9,433 nt of DNA, taken from the NCBI GenBank assembly GCA_028679855.1, contig JAJRAP010000289.1, positions 1-9,433 of the forward strand, in the 5' to 3' direction. The translations under genes were made by a program, and so were the position numbers. Below, one piece after another: positions 1-5,410 of this stretch. The notes below the pieces were generated by a model that was not told the DNA's origin, did not search any database, and saw only the letters and a program-made list of their open reading frames with translations. Each line of letters opens with the position of its first letter. The stretch's first letter is position 1. The DNA is from Candidatus Methanoperedens sp. Lineage in GTDB: Archaea > Halobacteriota > Methanosarcinia > Methanosarcinales > Methanoperedenaceae.

Positions 1-2
1 AA

Positions 3-1571
3 GAGTTCGAAGCTGCCAGGAATTTTCCCATCTCCGTCCATATGGTTTCAGATGCAAGAGAAGCTGTGGACACTGCACGCGGGTATTCTTATGTTTTCAT
101 AAGCAGCGGTCTTGCAGGTATGGATTTCCCCGAGGACATCGACGTTGAGGTCGTGGATATAAGGAAAGCACAGATGTGTCAGGTGGCTCCTGAGAAAGAA
201 CTGGCTTTCTTTGCAAAAAACCTTGAATCGATAAGCTGCGCTATTTCGGTTTTCAGGATTATCAGGAAGCAAACACCTGATTTTTGTAGTAAAATAATAC
301 CGTTTGAGATCGAACGCCTGTCCTCAGAGCTGTCTAAGCTCTCAAAAGATGCATATTTAAGGAAAGGTCTGGATAATGAGATAGACCGTTGCAGCCTGAT
401 CTATGAGCGTTTGAACGAAGCTGTCGCTGTGGCAGAAAACCAGGCAGCTCTAGAATTTGGCTCTCTAATTGAAAAAAGCTCAGTTACGGTCAAGGGTTTT
501 GACCTTCTGAGCGCAATGGATGGAAGCGCAAGCCAGCTTTTTGAAAAGGAGATAAGGGAAAAATATAATACGGTCACAGGTAATGCCATTCGATTGCTTG
601 CGGCTGAACTTGGATTGAATCCGGCTGAGTCACAATTCGTTAATAATTTCTTCGGTGATGAGGTATCGCATCCTGTCAGAGTGAACCGGCGTGCAGTGGA
701 TGAGCTGAAAAACCACCTGCTTCGAAATATTAATTCCAGAAAGCTCGTCCTTCTAAGAGACAGCGCGCGCGAGCTTTCAAAACTGAAAGAGACTGCATCT
801 CTCATAGTACGCGAAGTGCTTGACTTTGATGTGGGTTACGCAATAGCATGTTTTTCCCGCAGGTTCAACCTGAGCATGCCTGTCATCCAGAACAATAGCG
901 GTATAGGGATCGCAGGCGGAAGAAATCTATTTCTTGATGCTGTGGTGCCGATAAATTACACTGTTGGAGCGACAAGTTTTAATGGCAGTATAAAGAAACT
1001 CAAGGACGCCCGGGTTGTCCTGTTAAGCGGCGTGAATTCGGGAGGGAAGACTTCCACGCTCGAACTGCTGGCGCAGACGGTGATACTGGCTCATATGGGT
1101 TTTCCTGTGCCTTCAGAGCATTGCGAGATAGGGCTGGTGGAGGAATTCTATTATTTCGGGAAGTCCAGAGGTACTATGGACGCTGGGGCTTTTGAGACCA
1201 CAATAAGGAATTTTTCTGCTGTAGCGAACTTGAAGAGCAAGATAGTCCTTGCTGACGAGATGGAATCGATAACAGAACCGGGCGCATCTGCAAAGATAAT
1301 ATCCGGGATACTTGAGGAGCTTGACGACAATAATGGGATCGGTGTTTTCGTGAGCCATCTTGCAGAGGCGATACTTAAGAATACGGACCATGAGATTCGC
1401 GTTGACGGCATCGAAGCAAAGGGACTGGATGAGAACCTCAATCTTATCGTGGACAGGAACCCGCGGTACAATTATCTTGCCCGCAGCACTCCAGAGCTTA
1501 TCGTTGAGAGGCTTGCGAGGAAGGAGAAGGGGAATGAGTTCTACAACAGGCTGCTGAGAAAATTCAAGTAG
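3..1571 (+). CDS. MutS-related ATPase, archaeal type (5' end outside window)
   Basis: The reading frame is open from base 3, and the first ATG (base 42) has no ribosome-binding site, so I treat it as internal and the gene as partial. Counting from that ATG, the protein has a coiled, charged middle region (about 60-290) resembling the MutS core/lever, then a MutS domain V ATPase. The Walker A is GVNSGGKT (330-337), the Walker B ends in ADE with D405-E406, the following ITEPGASAK stretch corresponds to the MutS signature/dimer region, and VSH with H439 is the switch histidine. Family knowledge: such ATPases bind branched or mismatched DNA as dimers. The mismatch-recognition domain I with its Phe-x-Glu motif is not visible in the part seen, so a role in recombination or in processing DNA structures (MutS2/MutS5-like) is as likely as mismatch repair. 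A C-terminal Smr nuclease domain is absent: the protein ends soon after the ATPase. The ATPase assignment is firm; the subfamily is not. Confidence 0.88.
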   Translation, partial: EFEAARNFPISVHMVSDAREAVDTARGYSYVFISSGLAGMDFPEDIDVEVVDIRKAQMCQVAPEKELAFFAKNLESISCAISVFRIIRKQTPDFCSKIIPFEIERLSSELSKLSKDAYLRKGLDNEIDRCSLIYERLNEAVAVAENQAALEFGSLIEKSSVTVKGFDLLSAMDGSASQLFEKEIREKYNTVTGNAIRLLAAELGLNPAESQFVNNFFGDEVSHPVRVNRRAVDELKNHLLRNINSRKLVLLRDSARELSKLKETASLIVREVLDFDVGYAIACFSRRFNLSMPVIQNNSGIGIAGGRNLFLDAVVPINYTVGATSFNGSIKKLKDARVVLLSGVNSGGKTSTLELLAQTVILAHMGFPVPSEHCEIGLVEEFYYFGKSRGTMDAGAFETTIRNFSAVANLKSKIVLADEMESITEPGASAKIISGILEELDDNNGIGVFVSHLAEAILKNTDHEIRVDGIEAKGLDENLNLIVDRNPRYNYLARSTPELIVERLARKEKGNEFYNRLLRKFK

Positions 1572-1588
1572 AGGCAGAAATCAGAATA

Positions 1589-1599
1589 AAGTATAATAA
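1589..1599 (+). promoter_or_regulatory. Putative TATA box for the superoxide dismutase gene
   Basis: An AT-rich TATA-like element (AAGTATAATAA) is centred about 42 bases before the ATG at 1636, in the 64-base gap after the MutS-related gene. That would put transcription start near 1620 and give a short leader holding the weak purine stretch AGGGG (about 1623-1627), eight bases before the start codon. The assignment rests on position and composition only. Confidence 0.4.
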
Positions 1600-1635
1600 G
1601 CTCTAAGACTATACTAATTTACAGGGGTTTTAAAT

Positions 1636-2217
1636 ATGCCATACGAACAAAAAAATTTTGAGGCTCTCCTCGGGACAAAAGGTCTGAGCGATGCTCTGCT
1701 GAAGAACCATTTTACGCTGTACCAGGGCTATGTAACGAACACGAACAAAGTAAGCGACGCGCTGAGCTCACTTGCAAAGGAAGGAAGGGCAGCGACTCCG
1801 GAGTACGCAGAACTAAAGCGCAGGTTCGGCTGGGAATGGAACGGGATGAGACTGCATGAATTATATTTCGGGAATATGGTCAAAGGCGGCAAACCGATCG
1901 ATAAAAATAGTAATTTATCTAAAAAGATGGCTGCGGATTTCGGCTCTTATGAGAACTGGGAGAAGGATTTCAGGGCGACAGGAGCCTTGCGCGGCATAGG
2001 ATGGATCGTGCTGTACCATGATGCAGCGTCAGGACGTCTCTTTAATACCTGGATAAACGAGCACGATGTGGGACATCTCTCAGGGGCGACACCACTTCTT
2101 ATCATGGATGTCTTTGAGCATGCCTACATGTTGGATTACGGTCTTAAGAAAGCGGATTACATCGAGGCTTTTTTCAAGGCTATCGATTGGACGGCAGTGG
2201 GTACGAGGTTAAAATGA
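1636..2217 (+). CDS. sod: Superoxide dismutase, Fe/Mn family
   Basis: A cytoplasmic enzyme of 193 residues that converts superoxide to hydrogen peroxide and oxygen. The four metal ligands expected for the family can be placed at H25 (N-terminal helix, NHFTLYQGY), H74 (MRLHELYFGN), D158 and H162 (DVFEHAYMLDYG). Length is normal for the family and there is no signal peptide. The N-terminal active-site helix departs from the textbook HxxxHxxxY pattern: positions corresponding to the gateway His30 and Tyr34 of human MnSOD are shifted or replaced (Y29, Q30, Y32). As I recall, the same NHFTLY-type helix occurs in other anaerobe enzymes, so this is a known subfamily and not decay. Iron is the likely metal from the methanogen context, but the sequence does not settle it. 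The gene is alone on its strand with its own promoter. The 3' end overlaps the convergent 80-residue membrane protein gene by 38 bases. Next to a desulforedoxin gene, it forms an oxygen-defence neighbourhood. Confidence 0.93.
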   Translation: MPYEQKNFEALLGTKGLSDALLKNHFTLYQGYVTNTNKVSDALSSLAKEGRAATPEYAELKRRFGWEWNGMRLHELYFGNMVKGGKPIDKNSNLSKKMAADFGSYENWEKDFRATGALRGIGWIVLYHDAASGRLFNTWINEHDVGHLSGATPLLIMDVFEHAYMLDYGLKKADYIEAFFKAIDWTAVGTRLK

Positions 2218-2422
2218 CAAAAAGCGTGAAAATAAGGGCAACCGTTAATACCGACGCCTCAGACGTCACGTCAACAGGGTAAAAATAGTTGTATGCCGTC
2301 ACTATCAATACACCGACCAAAGTAAGCACAAAGAGGTACAATATGTTGAAAACAAGACCTTTGAGCATGTCAGCCCATGTAAATTTTCCAGTAAAATCTC
2401 TCAACGGCGTATCAGATGCCAT
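2180..2422 (-). CDS. Small two-helix membrane protein, function unknown
   Basis: The 80-residue protein has a polar N-terminus (about 1-20, including the PLRDFTGKFTWADM stretch) and two hydrophobic segments, roughly residues 21-47 and 59-75, so it is probably a membrane hairpin. I do not recognise the family. It is the last gene of the minus-strand cluster behind desulforedoxin, and its ATG lies inside the end of the preceding 37-residue frame (11-base overlap), which suggests translational coupling. AAGGAG occurs upstream but about 16 bases from the ATG, rather far for a ribosome-binding site. The 3' end overlaps the convergent superoxide dismutase gene by 38 bases, so the last dozen or so codons are also antisense to that gene. 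The tail (SYPLPSNR) could therefore be a read-through into dismutase sequence after loss of the original stop. A hydrophobic profile with sensible codons argues for a real gene. Confidence 0.55.
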   Translation of the reverse strand: MASDTPLRDFTGKFTWADMLKGLVFNILYLFVLTLVGVLIVTAYNYFYPVDVTSEASVLTVALIFTLFVILTSYPLPSNR

Positions 2423-2525
2423 AACTTAGTCTATAACTCTCCTTCTTTACGGTCCATAACCCCGCCATAATAGCAATTATCGGTATGACATCGCCTATTG
2501 CCGCTAATGTCATTAATGCCAGCAT
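2412..2525 (-). CDS. Possible 37-residue single-pass membrane peptide
   Basis: A short frame starting MLALMTLAAIGDVIP sits 25 bases after the desulforedoxin stop and ends 11 bases inside the 80-residue gene. It encodes one hydrophobic stretch (about residues 1-25) followed by a basic tail (VKKESYR), the layout of a small single-span membrane protein. No convincing ribosome-binding site precedes its ATG, so it would depend on readthrough or coupling from desulforedoxin. It fills the gap between two better-supported genes on the same strand, and that position is its main support. It could also be non-coding spacer that is open by chance. Confidence 0.35.
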   Translation of the reverse strand: MLALMTLAAIGDVIPIIAIMAGLWTVKKESYRLSYGI

Positions 2526-2550
2526 CTCAATTTTTCATCTTTTTTTGAAC

Positions 2551-2673
2551 CTATTTGACCAGTTCCATATCCTTCCCGCAGCAGACAAGCGTCCCTCCGC
2601 CCACCTTTGTTACAACAACCTCATTTCCACAAACACTGCATTTGTATTTCTCACCGATTTTTTTAACGCCCAT
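2551..2673 (-). CDS. dsr: Desulforedoxin (40-residue rubredoxin-like iron protein)
   Basis: This short gene encodes 40 residues with the hallmark desulforedoxin pattern: C12-S-V-C15-G, then GGGTLVCCG with the adjacent pair C31-C32, and a KDM ending. The order YKCxxCG...GGGTLVCCGxDM is the same as I recall for Desulfovibrio gigas desulforedoxin and the N-terminal domain of desulfoferrodoxin (class I superoxide reductase). Four cysteines bind one Fe(SCys)4 centre, and the family works as a homodimeric electron carrier. No superoxide reductase (neelaredoxin) domain follows, so this is the free-standing form. The ATG is well fixed: GGAGG lies seven bases upstream. It leads the minus-strand cluster with two small membrane-protein frames and faces the superoxide dismutase gene, which supports a role in oxidative stress electron transfer; that role is inferred. 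It is easily missed because of its size. Confidence 0.9.
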   Translation of the reverse strand: MGVKKIGEKYKCSVCGNEVVVTKVGGGTLVCCGKDMELVK

Positions 2674-2680
2674 GATTTTA

Positions 2681-2685
2681 CCTCC
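2681..2685 (-). promoter_or_regulatory. Strong ribosome-binding site of desulforedoxin
   Basis: Read on the minus strand this is GGAGG, separated by seven bases (TAAAATC) from the ATG at 2673. It is one of the two best Shine-Dalgarno sequences in the window and is strong support that the 40-residue frame is translated. Confidence 0.85.
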
Positions 2686-2708
2686 GTAACATATATTTGT
2701 TCAGGTAA

Positions 2709-2720
2709 GATATATATTCA
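2709..2720 (-). promoter_or_regulatory. Putative TATA box of the desulforedoxin cluster
   Basis: The minus strand reads TGAATATATATC here, a good archaeal TATA-like element about 40 bases upstream of the desulforedoxin ATG. Transcription would start near 2688 and give a short leader that includes the GGAGG site. The call is by motif and spacing only. Confidence 0.5.
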
Positions 2721-2779
2721 TTCACTCATAAAGTCTTGATAACCGGAACGATATTCAAATTCGAATTATTTACTTAAAA

Positions 2780-3163
2780 CCTGCCTTTCTTGTATGGATG
2801 ACATCATCATCTTCGACATCTCGTATCTACATCTTTCCTGAATATTTGTCTCCTTTTTTGACATTATTACAACTCCTCGCGGTCGGGTTATTCGCGTATG
2901 CTTTGCTCCAGAAAGATCTGCTTGAATTCGCGGGGCTCAGGCAAAGTAAGAGTGAAAGCAAGCTAATAACAGACGGAGTCTACAGAATAGTCCGTCATCC
3001 GCTATATTTGGCTGGCATTATTCTGATATTCACGAAACCCGAAATGACACTGCTTGATCTCACAGCAGCGGCGCTTGTTTCTATTTATTTCATTACAGGA
3101 GCGTACATCGAAGAGAGGCGGCTGGTTTCTACCTTCGGGGACAGATACAGGAAATATCAGCAG
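2780..3163 (+). pseudogene. Decayed ICMT/PEMT-family methyltransferase, copy A
   Basis: The 128 codons from 2780 align without gaps to residues 55-182 of the intact gene at 6360-6968 (constant offset 3742). They share LLEFAGLRQ-like, RHPLY, FTKxEMTLLD, AALVSIYFI and EERRLVSxFGD motifs. Two parts are missing. Homology stops abruptly at 2780, so the N-terminal membrane segments and start codon are gone; the first ATG (2798) has no ribosome-binding site. At 3160-3163 (GCAG) the sequence jumps to the tail of an EamA gene, removing the last 20 or so codons. The frame stays open to 3277, but the added residues are EamA tail and antisense htrA sequence, not methyltransferase. The surviving core has no stop codons and only conservative changes, so the loss may be fairly recent or the fragment may be under some constraint. 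A translated product of about 159 residues cannot be excluded but would lack a normal N-terminus. Confidence 0.82.
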
Positions 3164-3218
3164 GGAAGGCATATCGAGACATGGATGATCAGCGAGTTGG
3201 GGGTTTCATCGAAGGCGC
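3160..3218 (+). pseudogene. Relic of the 3' end of an EamA transporter gene, copy A
   Basis: This short stretch aligns base for base (offset 4659) with the last codons of the intact EamA gene at 7819-7877; AGGGAAG, ATCGxxAC and ATCAGCGAGTT are conserved. It directly follows the broken methyltransferase and overlaps the 3' end of htrA, as the intact EamA tail overlaps the htrA relic in copy B. The position of the EamA stop (TGA at 7875-7877) reads CGC here. It is all that remains of EamA in copy A. Confidence 0.7.
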
Positions 3219-4142
3219 CTTTTCGAGGACTGTTGTTGTCTTCAGATTGCTCTGCCCCCGGAATAACTCCACTGTGATCCTGTCTCCAACTTTATGCTGG
3301 TTCATGACCTTGATAAGGTCACGGACGCTGTTTATCTGCACTTTGTTCATACGTACAAGTATATCTCCTACTGCGATGCCTGACCTGTCTGCTTCGCTTC
3401 CTGGCACCACTTTTGTCACCATTACCCCTTTCTCGACATGCAACTTGTAGTACGCAACCATCTTGGGATTGACATCAACAGCATTCATGCTGATCCAGGG
3501 TCTTACGATCTCCCCGTGCTCACGAAGCTGTTCTGCTATCCACATGGCAGGCTGGATGGGTATTGCAAACCCGATGCCCTGGGCAAACGGTATGATGGCG
3601 CTGTTAATCCCTATCACCACGCCTTTGCTGTTGATAAGCGGTCCTCCGCTGTTGCCTGGATTGATGGCGGCATCAGTTTGTATCAGCCCTTCCATGAATG
3701 TGGCTTCTGTCTGGATGGAACGGTTGAGAGCACTCACAACACCTGCTGTGACCGTAGGTCCTCCGACAAGACCAAGGGGGCTTCCGATCGCTATTGCCAT
3801 CTGACCAATTCTGAGAGCGTTATTTTTTGCCATCTCCGGCACCGGCAGGTTGGTTGCATCTATGTGGATGACCGCAAGGTCCATCATGACATCGATGCCA
3901 CGAAGTTCTCCCGGGAACGTCCTACCATCTTCCAGAGACACTTTTATCTCCTGCGAACCCAGCACCACATGCGCATTGGTGAGTATGCAGCCCTCTTTAT
4001 CGATAATAAAGCCTGAGCCCACACCCGGGACAGGATGAACGTGCAGGTATGCATCCTTCATCAGCTTTACTTCACTGATGTTCACTACGCTCGGAATAAC
4101 CTTCTCCACAGCCGCCGTAACCATGTCGTCAAAATCTATCAT
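3189..4142 (-). CDS. htrA: HtrA/DegP-type serine protease with one PDZ domain
   Basis: A 317-residue trypsin-fold protease of the HtrA/DegQ family. The catalytic triad is visible: H58 in ILTNAHVV, D88 in MMDLAVIHI and S165 in NPGNSGGPL. One PDZ domain occupies about 215-310, with the VxxGSxADRSGIxxGDIL pattern at 245-262. Family members degrade or chaperone misfolded proteins, and the PDZ domain recognises exposed C-termini. No signal peptide or N-terminal membrane helix is evident (start MIDFDDMVTAAVEKV), so the product is probably cytoplasmic, unlike bacterial periplasmic HtrA. The ATG is preceded by a weak CAGGG. This is the intact copy of a gene whose relic lies at 7848-8058; the surviving residues match closely. 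The gene is convergent with the broken methyltransferase/EamA remains and divergent from the truncated mscS gene. Confidence 0.93.
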   Translation of the reverse strand: MIDFDDMVTAAVEKVIPSVVNISEVKLMKDAYLHVHPVPGVGSGFIIDKEGCILTNAHVVLGSQEIKVSLEDGRTFPGELRGIDVMMDLAVIHIDATNLPVPEMAKNNALRIGQMAIAIGSPLGLVGGPTVTAGVVSALNRSIQTEATFMEGLIQTDAAINPGNSGGPLINSKGVVIGINSAIIPFAQGIGFAIPIQPAMWIAEQLREHGEIVRPWISMNAVDVNPKMVAYYKLHVEKGVMVTKVVPGSEADRSGIAVGDILVRMNKVQINSVRDLIKVMNQHKVGDRITVELFRGQSNLKTTTVLEKAPSMKPPTR

Positions 4143-4198
4143 AGTTAATCCCTGTTCTTTGATTACTCTTTATCGTATTTGAAATCATTCATTTGTAG

Positions 4199-4930
4199 AA
4201 GATTTTTAAAGTCGCAGGTAATGCATCGTACGCTTTAATCAGGAGATTACTGAATGGGAGGCTTCCCCTGCGTAATTCAAAATTAATAGCTAAGGTAACG
4301 GAGTATTCAGTGTATACCGCAGGATTCTTCGTCGGTATTTATTATGTGCTGGGACTGGATTTTAAGGCATTTGTCGCCTCGCTGGGCATCATGGGCATAG
4401 CAGTAGCCTTTGCATCCCAGCAGATAATCCAGAATATTATAGCCGGCATATTGATAGCAGTAAACAGACCGATCCAGCTTGATGACTGGGTTGAAATAGG
4501 CGGCGGGACAGGCATATCCAATATAAAGGATATTACGCTGACACGTACTGTTTTAAGGGATAGGAGCGGTAGGCTGTATTACATACCTAATTCTGTACTG
4601 ATCTCATCCATAATCATAAACTATACAAAATCGGGTTTTGTTGAGGTCCCGGTATCATTGAAAGTGTCGCATGCCTCGGATATCGAAAAAATCAAAAATA
4701 TCATTAAAGATGTCGCAAATGAAAATCCGAGTATACTTCCGAACGTGCATAATAATGAAAAAGATATCATTACCAAAATCATTGATTTACCCTCTATCAA
4801 AATGCTTTTCAAAGAAAAACCTGACCTGGGCATGTTCGATCCGAAAATATTTATTTCTGATTTTTCTGAATTTTTAGAGGAATTATTAAAGAAATTCAAA
4901 GAAGAAAAAATCGATATAAAGCAGAACTAA
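4199..4930 (+). CDS. MscS-family mechanosensitive channel, 5'-truncated
   Basis: The frame from the GTG at 4310 encodes 206 residues. A hydrophobic helix (about 1-17) is followed by the MscS pore-helix region (about 19-55: glycine/alanine-rich, FVASLGIMGIAVAF, QQIIQNIIAGI, NRPI) and the beta domain (about 57-109: DDWVEIGGGTG, RDRSGRLYYIPNS). This family forms homoheptameric channels that release solutes on hypo-osmotic shock. The same frame is open back to 4199 (stop TAG at 4196-4198) and still reads like the preceding helix region, yet it has no ATG; the only standard start is the GTG at 4310. Earlier transmembrane segments are missing, so the gene has lost its 5' part next to the htrA promoter. 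The C-terminal region (about 115-206) is lysine/glutamate-rich and not clearly the usual alpha/beta domain. It is either a minimal channel or a pseudogene. The next gene starts one base after its stop. Confidence 0.72.
   Translation, partial: KIFKVAGNASYALIRRLLNGRLPLRNSKLIAKVTEYSVYTAGFFVGIYYVLGLDFKAFVASLGIMGIAVAFASQQIIQNIIAGILIAVNRPIQLDDWVEIGGGTGISNIKDITLTRTVLRDRSGRLYYIPNSVLISSIIINYTKSGFVEVPVSLKVSHASDIEKIKNIIKDVANENPSILPNVHNNEKDIITKIIDLPSIKMLFKEKPDLGMFDPKIFISDFSEFLEELLKKFKEEKIDIKQN
4201..4213 (-). promoter_or_regulatory. Possible htrA TATA box
   Basis: The minus strand reads GACTTTAAAAATC here, an AT-rich TATA-like element about 60 bases upstream of the htrA ATG, implying a leader of roughly 35-40 bases. 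It lies inside the leftover upstream reading frame of mscS, so htrA would be driven from former coding sequence. The evidence is motif only. Confidence 0.35.
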
Positions 4931-4931
4931 C

Positions 4932-5354
4932 ATGGCTCTCGATCCTACCTTCTGGGGCTTTTTGGTTTTCGGCATCCTTGCAGGGCTATGTCCCTGCAAC
5001 AGCGTGCTGTGCCTTGCCCTCATGGGTTATGTGACAGGTGAAAATAAAGAAGAACGAAATGTCCGTGATGCGCTTCTGCTCACCCTCCCTTTCGGTCTCG
5101 GCACACTGCTTGTCATCGTGCCTCTGGGCGGCATCGTTGCGTTTCTTGGTAGAAGCGTTGTCCTGTTTGATGAACGCATAGCCTATGCACTGGGCAGCCT
5201 TGTGCTTCCTCTTGTTATCATAAGTTCCATAGGAGGCACAGCTGGAAAAGCAATACGCGCAGAGCTCAACGAAAAAGGAGTCATGATCGACAGGGTACTC
5301 GGGACAATTTTAATATTGGCTTCTATTTATTTTTTCTATCTTTCATTGAAATAA
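4932..5354 (+). CDS. Small CcdA/DsbD-like thiol-redox membrane protein
   Basis: The 140-residue protein has about four membrane segments (roughly 7-31, 48-72, 84-105 and 119-138). The first carries [10 protein letters not shown] with C20, C22 and C27. A proline-cysteine motif in the first helix is the hallmark of the CcdA/DsbD transmembrane family, which moves reducing equivalents across the membrane to extracytoplasmic thiol proteins. The usual CcdA is longer (about six helices) with a second cysteine in the other half; no cysteine is visible after C27 here. It may be a reduced member, a half-size protein acting as a dimer, or an unrelated membrane protein with a chance motif. Its ATG lies one base after the mscS stop with no clear ribosome-binding site, so translation is probably coupled. 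A link with the neighbouring oxygen-stress genes is possible but only inferred. Confidence 0.55.
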   Translation: MALDPTFWGFLVFGILAGLCPCNSVLCLALMGYVTGENKEERNVRDALLLTLPFGLGTLLVIVPLGGIVAFLGRSVVLFDERIAYALGSLVLPLVIISSIGGTAGKAIRAELNEKGVMIDRVLGTILILASIYFFYLSLK

Positions 5355-5378
5355 AAAATGCAGTTATCCATGTAAAAC

Positions 5379-5389
5379 CATTTAAAGCA
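5379..5389 (+). promoter_or_regulatory. Putative guaAB TATA box; probable leaderless start
   Basis: CATTTAAAGCA is a TATA-like element centred about 27 bases before the ATG at 5411. Archaeal TATA boxes sit about 26-27 bases before the transcription start, so the transcript would begin at or very near the ATG. No Shine-Dalgarno sequence is present in the gap, which fits leaderless translation. Confidence 0.45.
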
Positions 5390-5410
5390 GGAAAAATAAG
5401 TAAGTGTAAA

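Noticed and set aside
2485..2739. 84-residue plus-strand frame across the desulforedoxin gene
   Set aside because: It runs antisense to the desulforedoxin gene, whose cysteine motifs and GGAGG site are convincing; the plus-strand product is low-complexity hydrophobic and lacks a ribosome-binding site.
2759..2766. ATTCGAAT palindrome before the broken methyltransferase
   Set aside because: Eight bases in AT-rich intergenic DNA are expected by chance and no gene start is placed to use it.
3438..4016. Long plus-strand open frames (192 and 113 residues) opposite htrA
   Set aside because: They are antisense shadows of a well-supported protease gene; their translations show no domain, and the htrA relic at 7848-8058 shows the minus strand was the coding one.
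4241..4286. AGGAG eight bases before an ATG (4254) upstream of mscS, giving a ten-codon upstream frame
   Set aside because: The sequence reads naturally as MscS-like helix codons (RRLLNGRLPLRN) in the neighbouring frame, so the AGGAG is probably arginine codons and the short frame is accidental.
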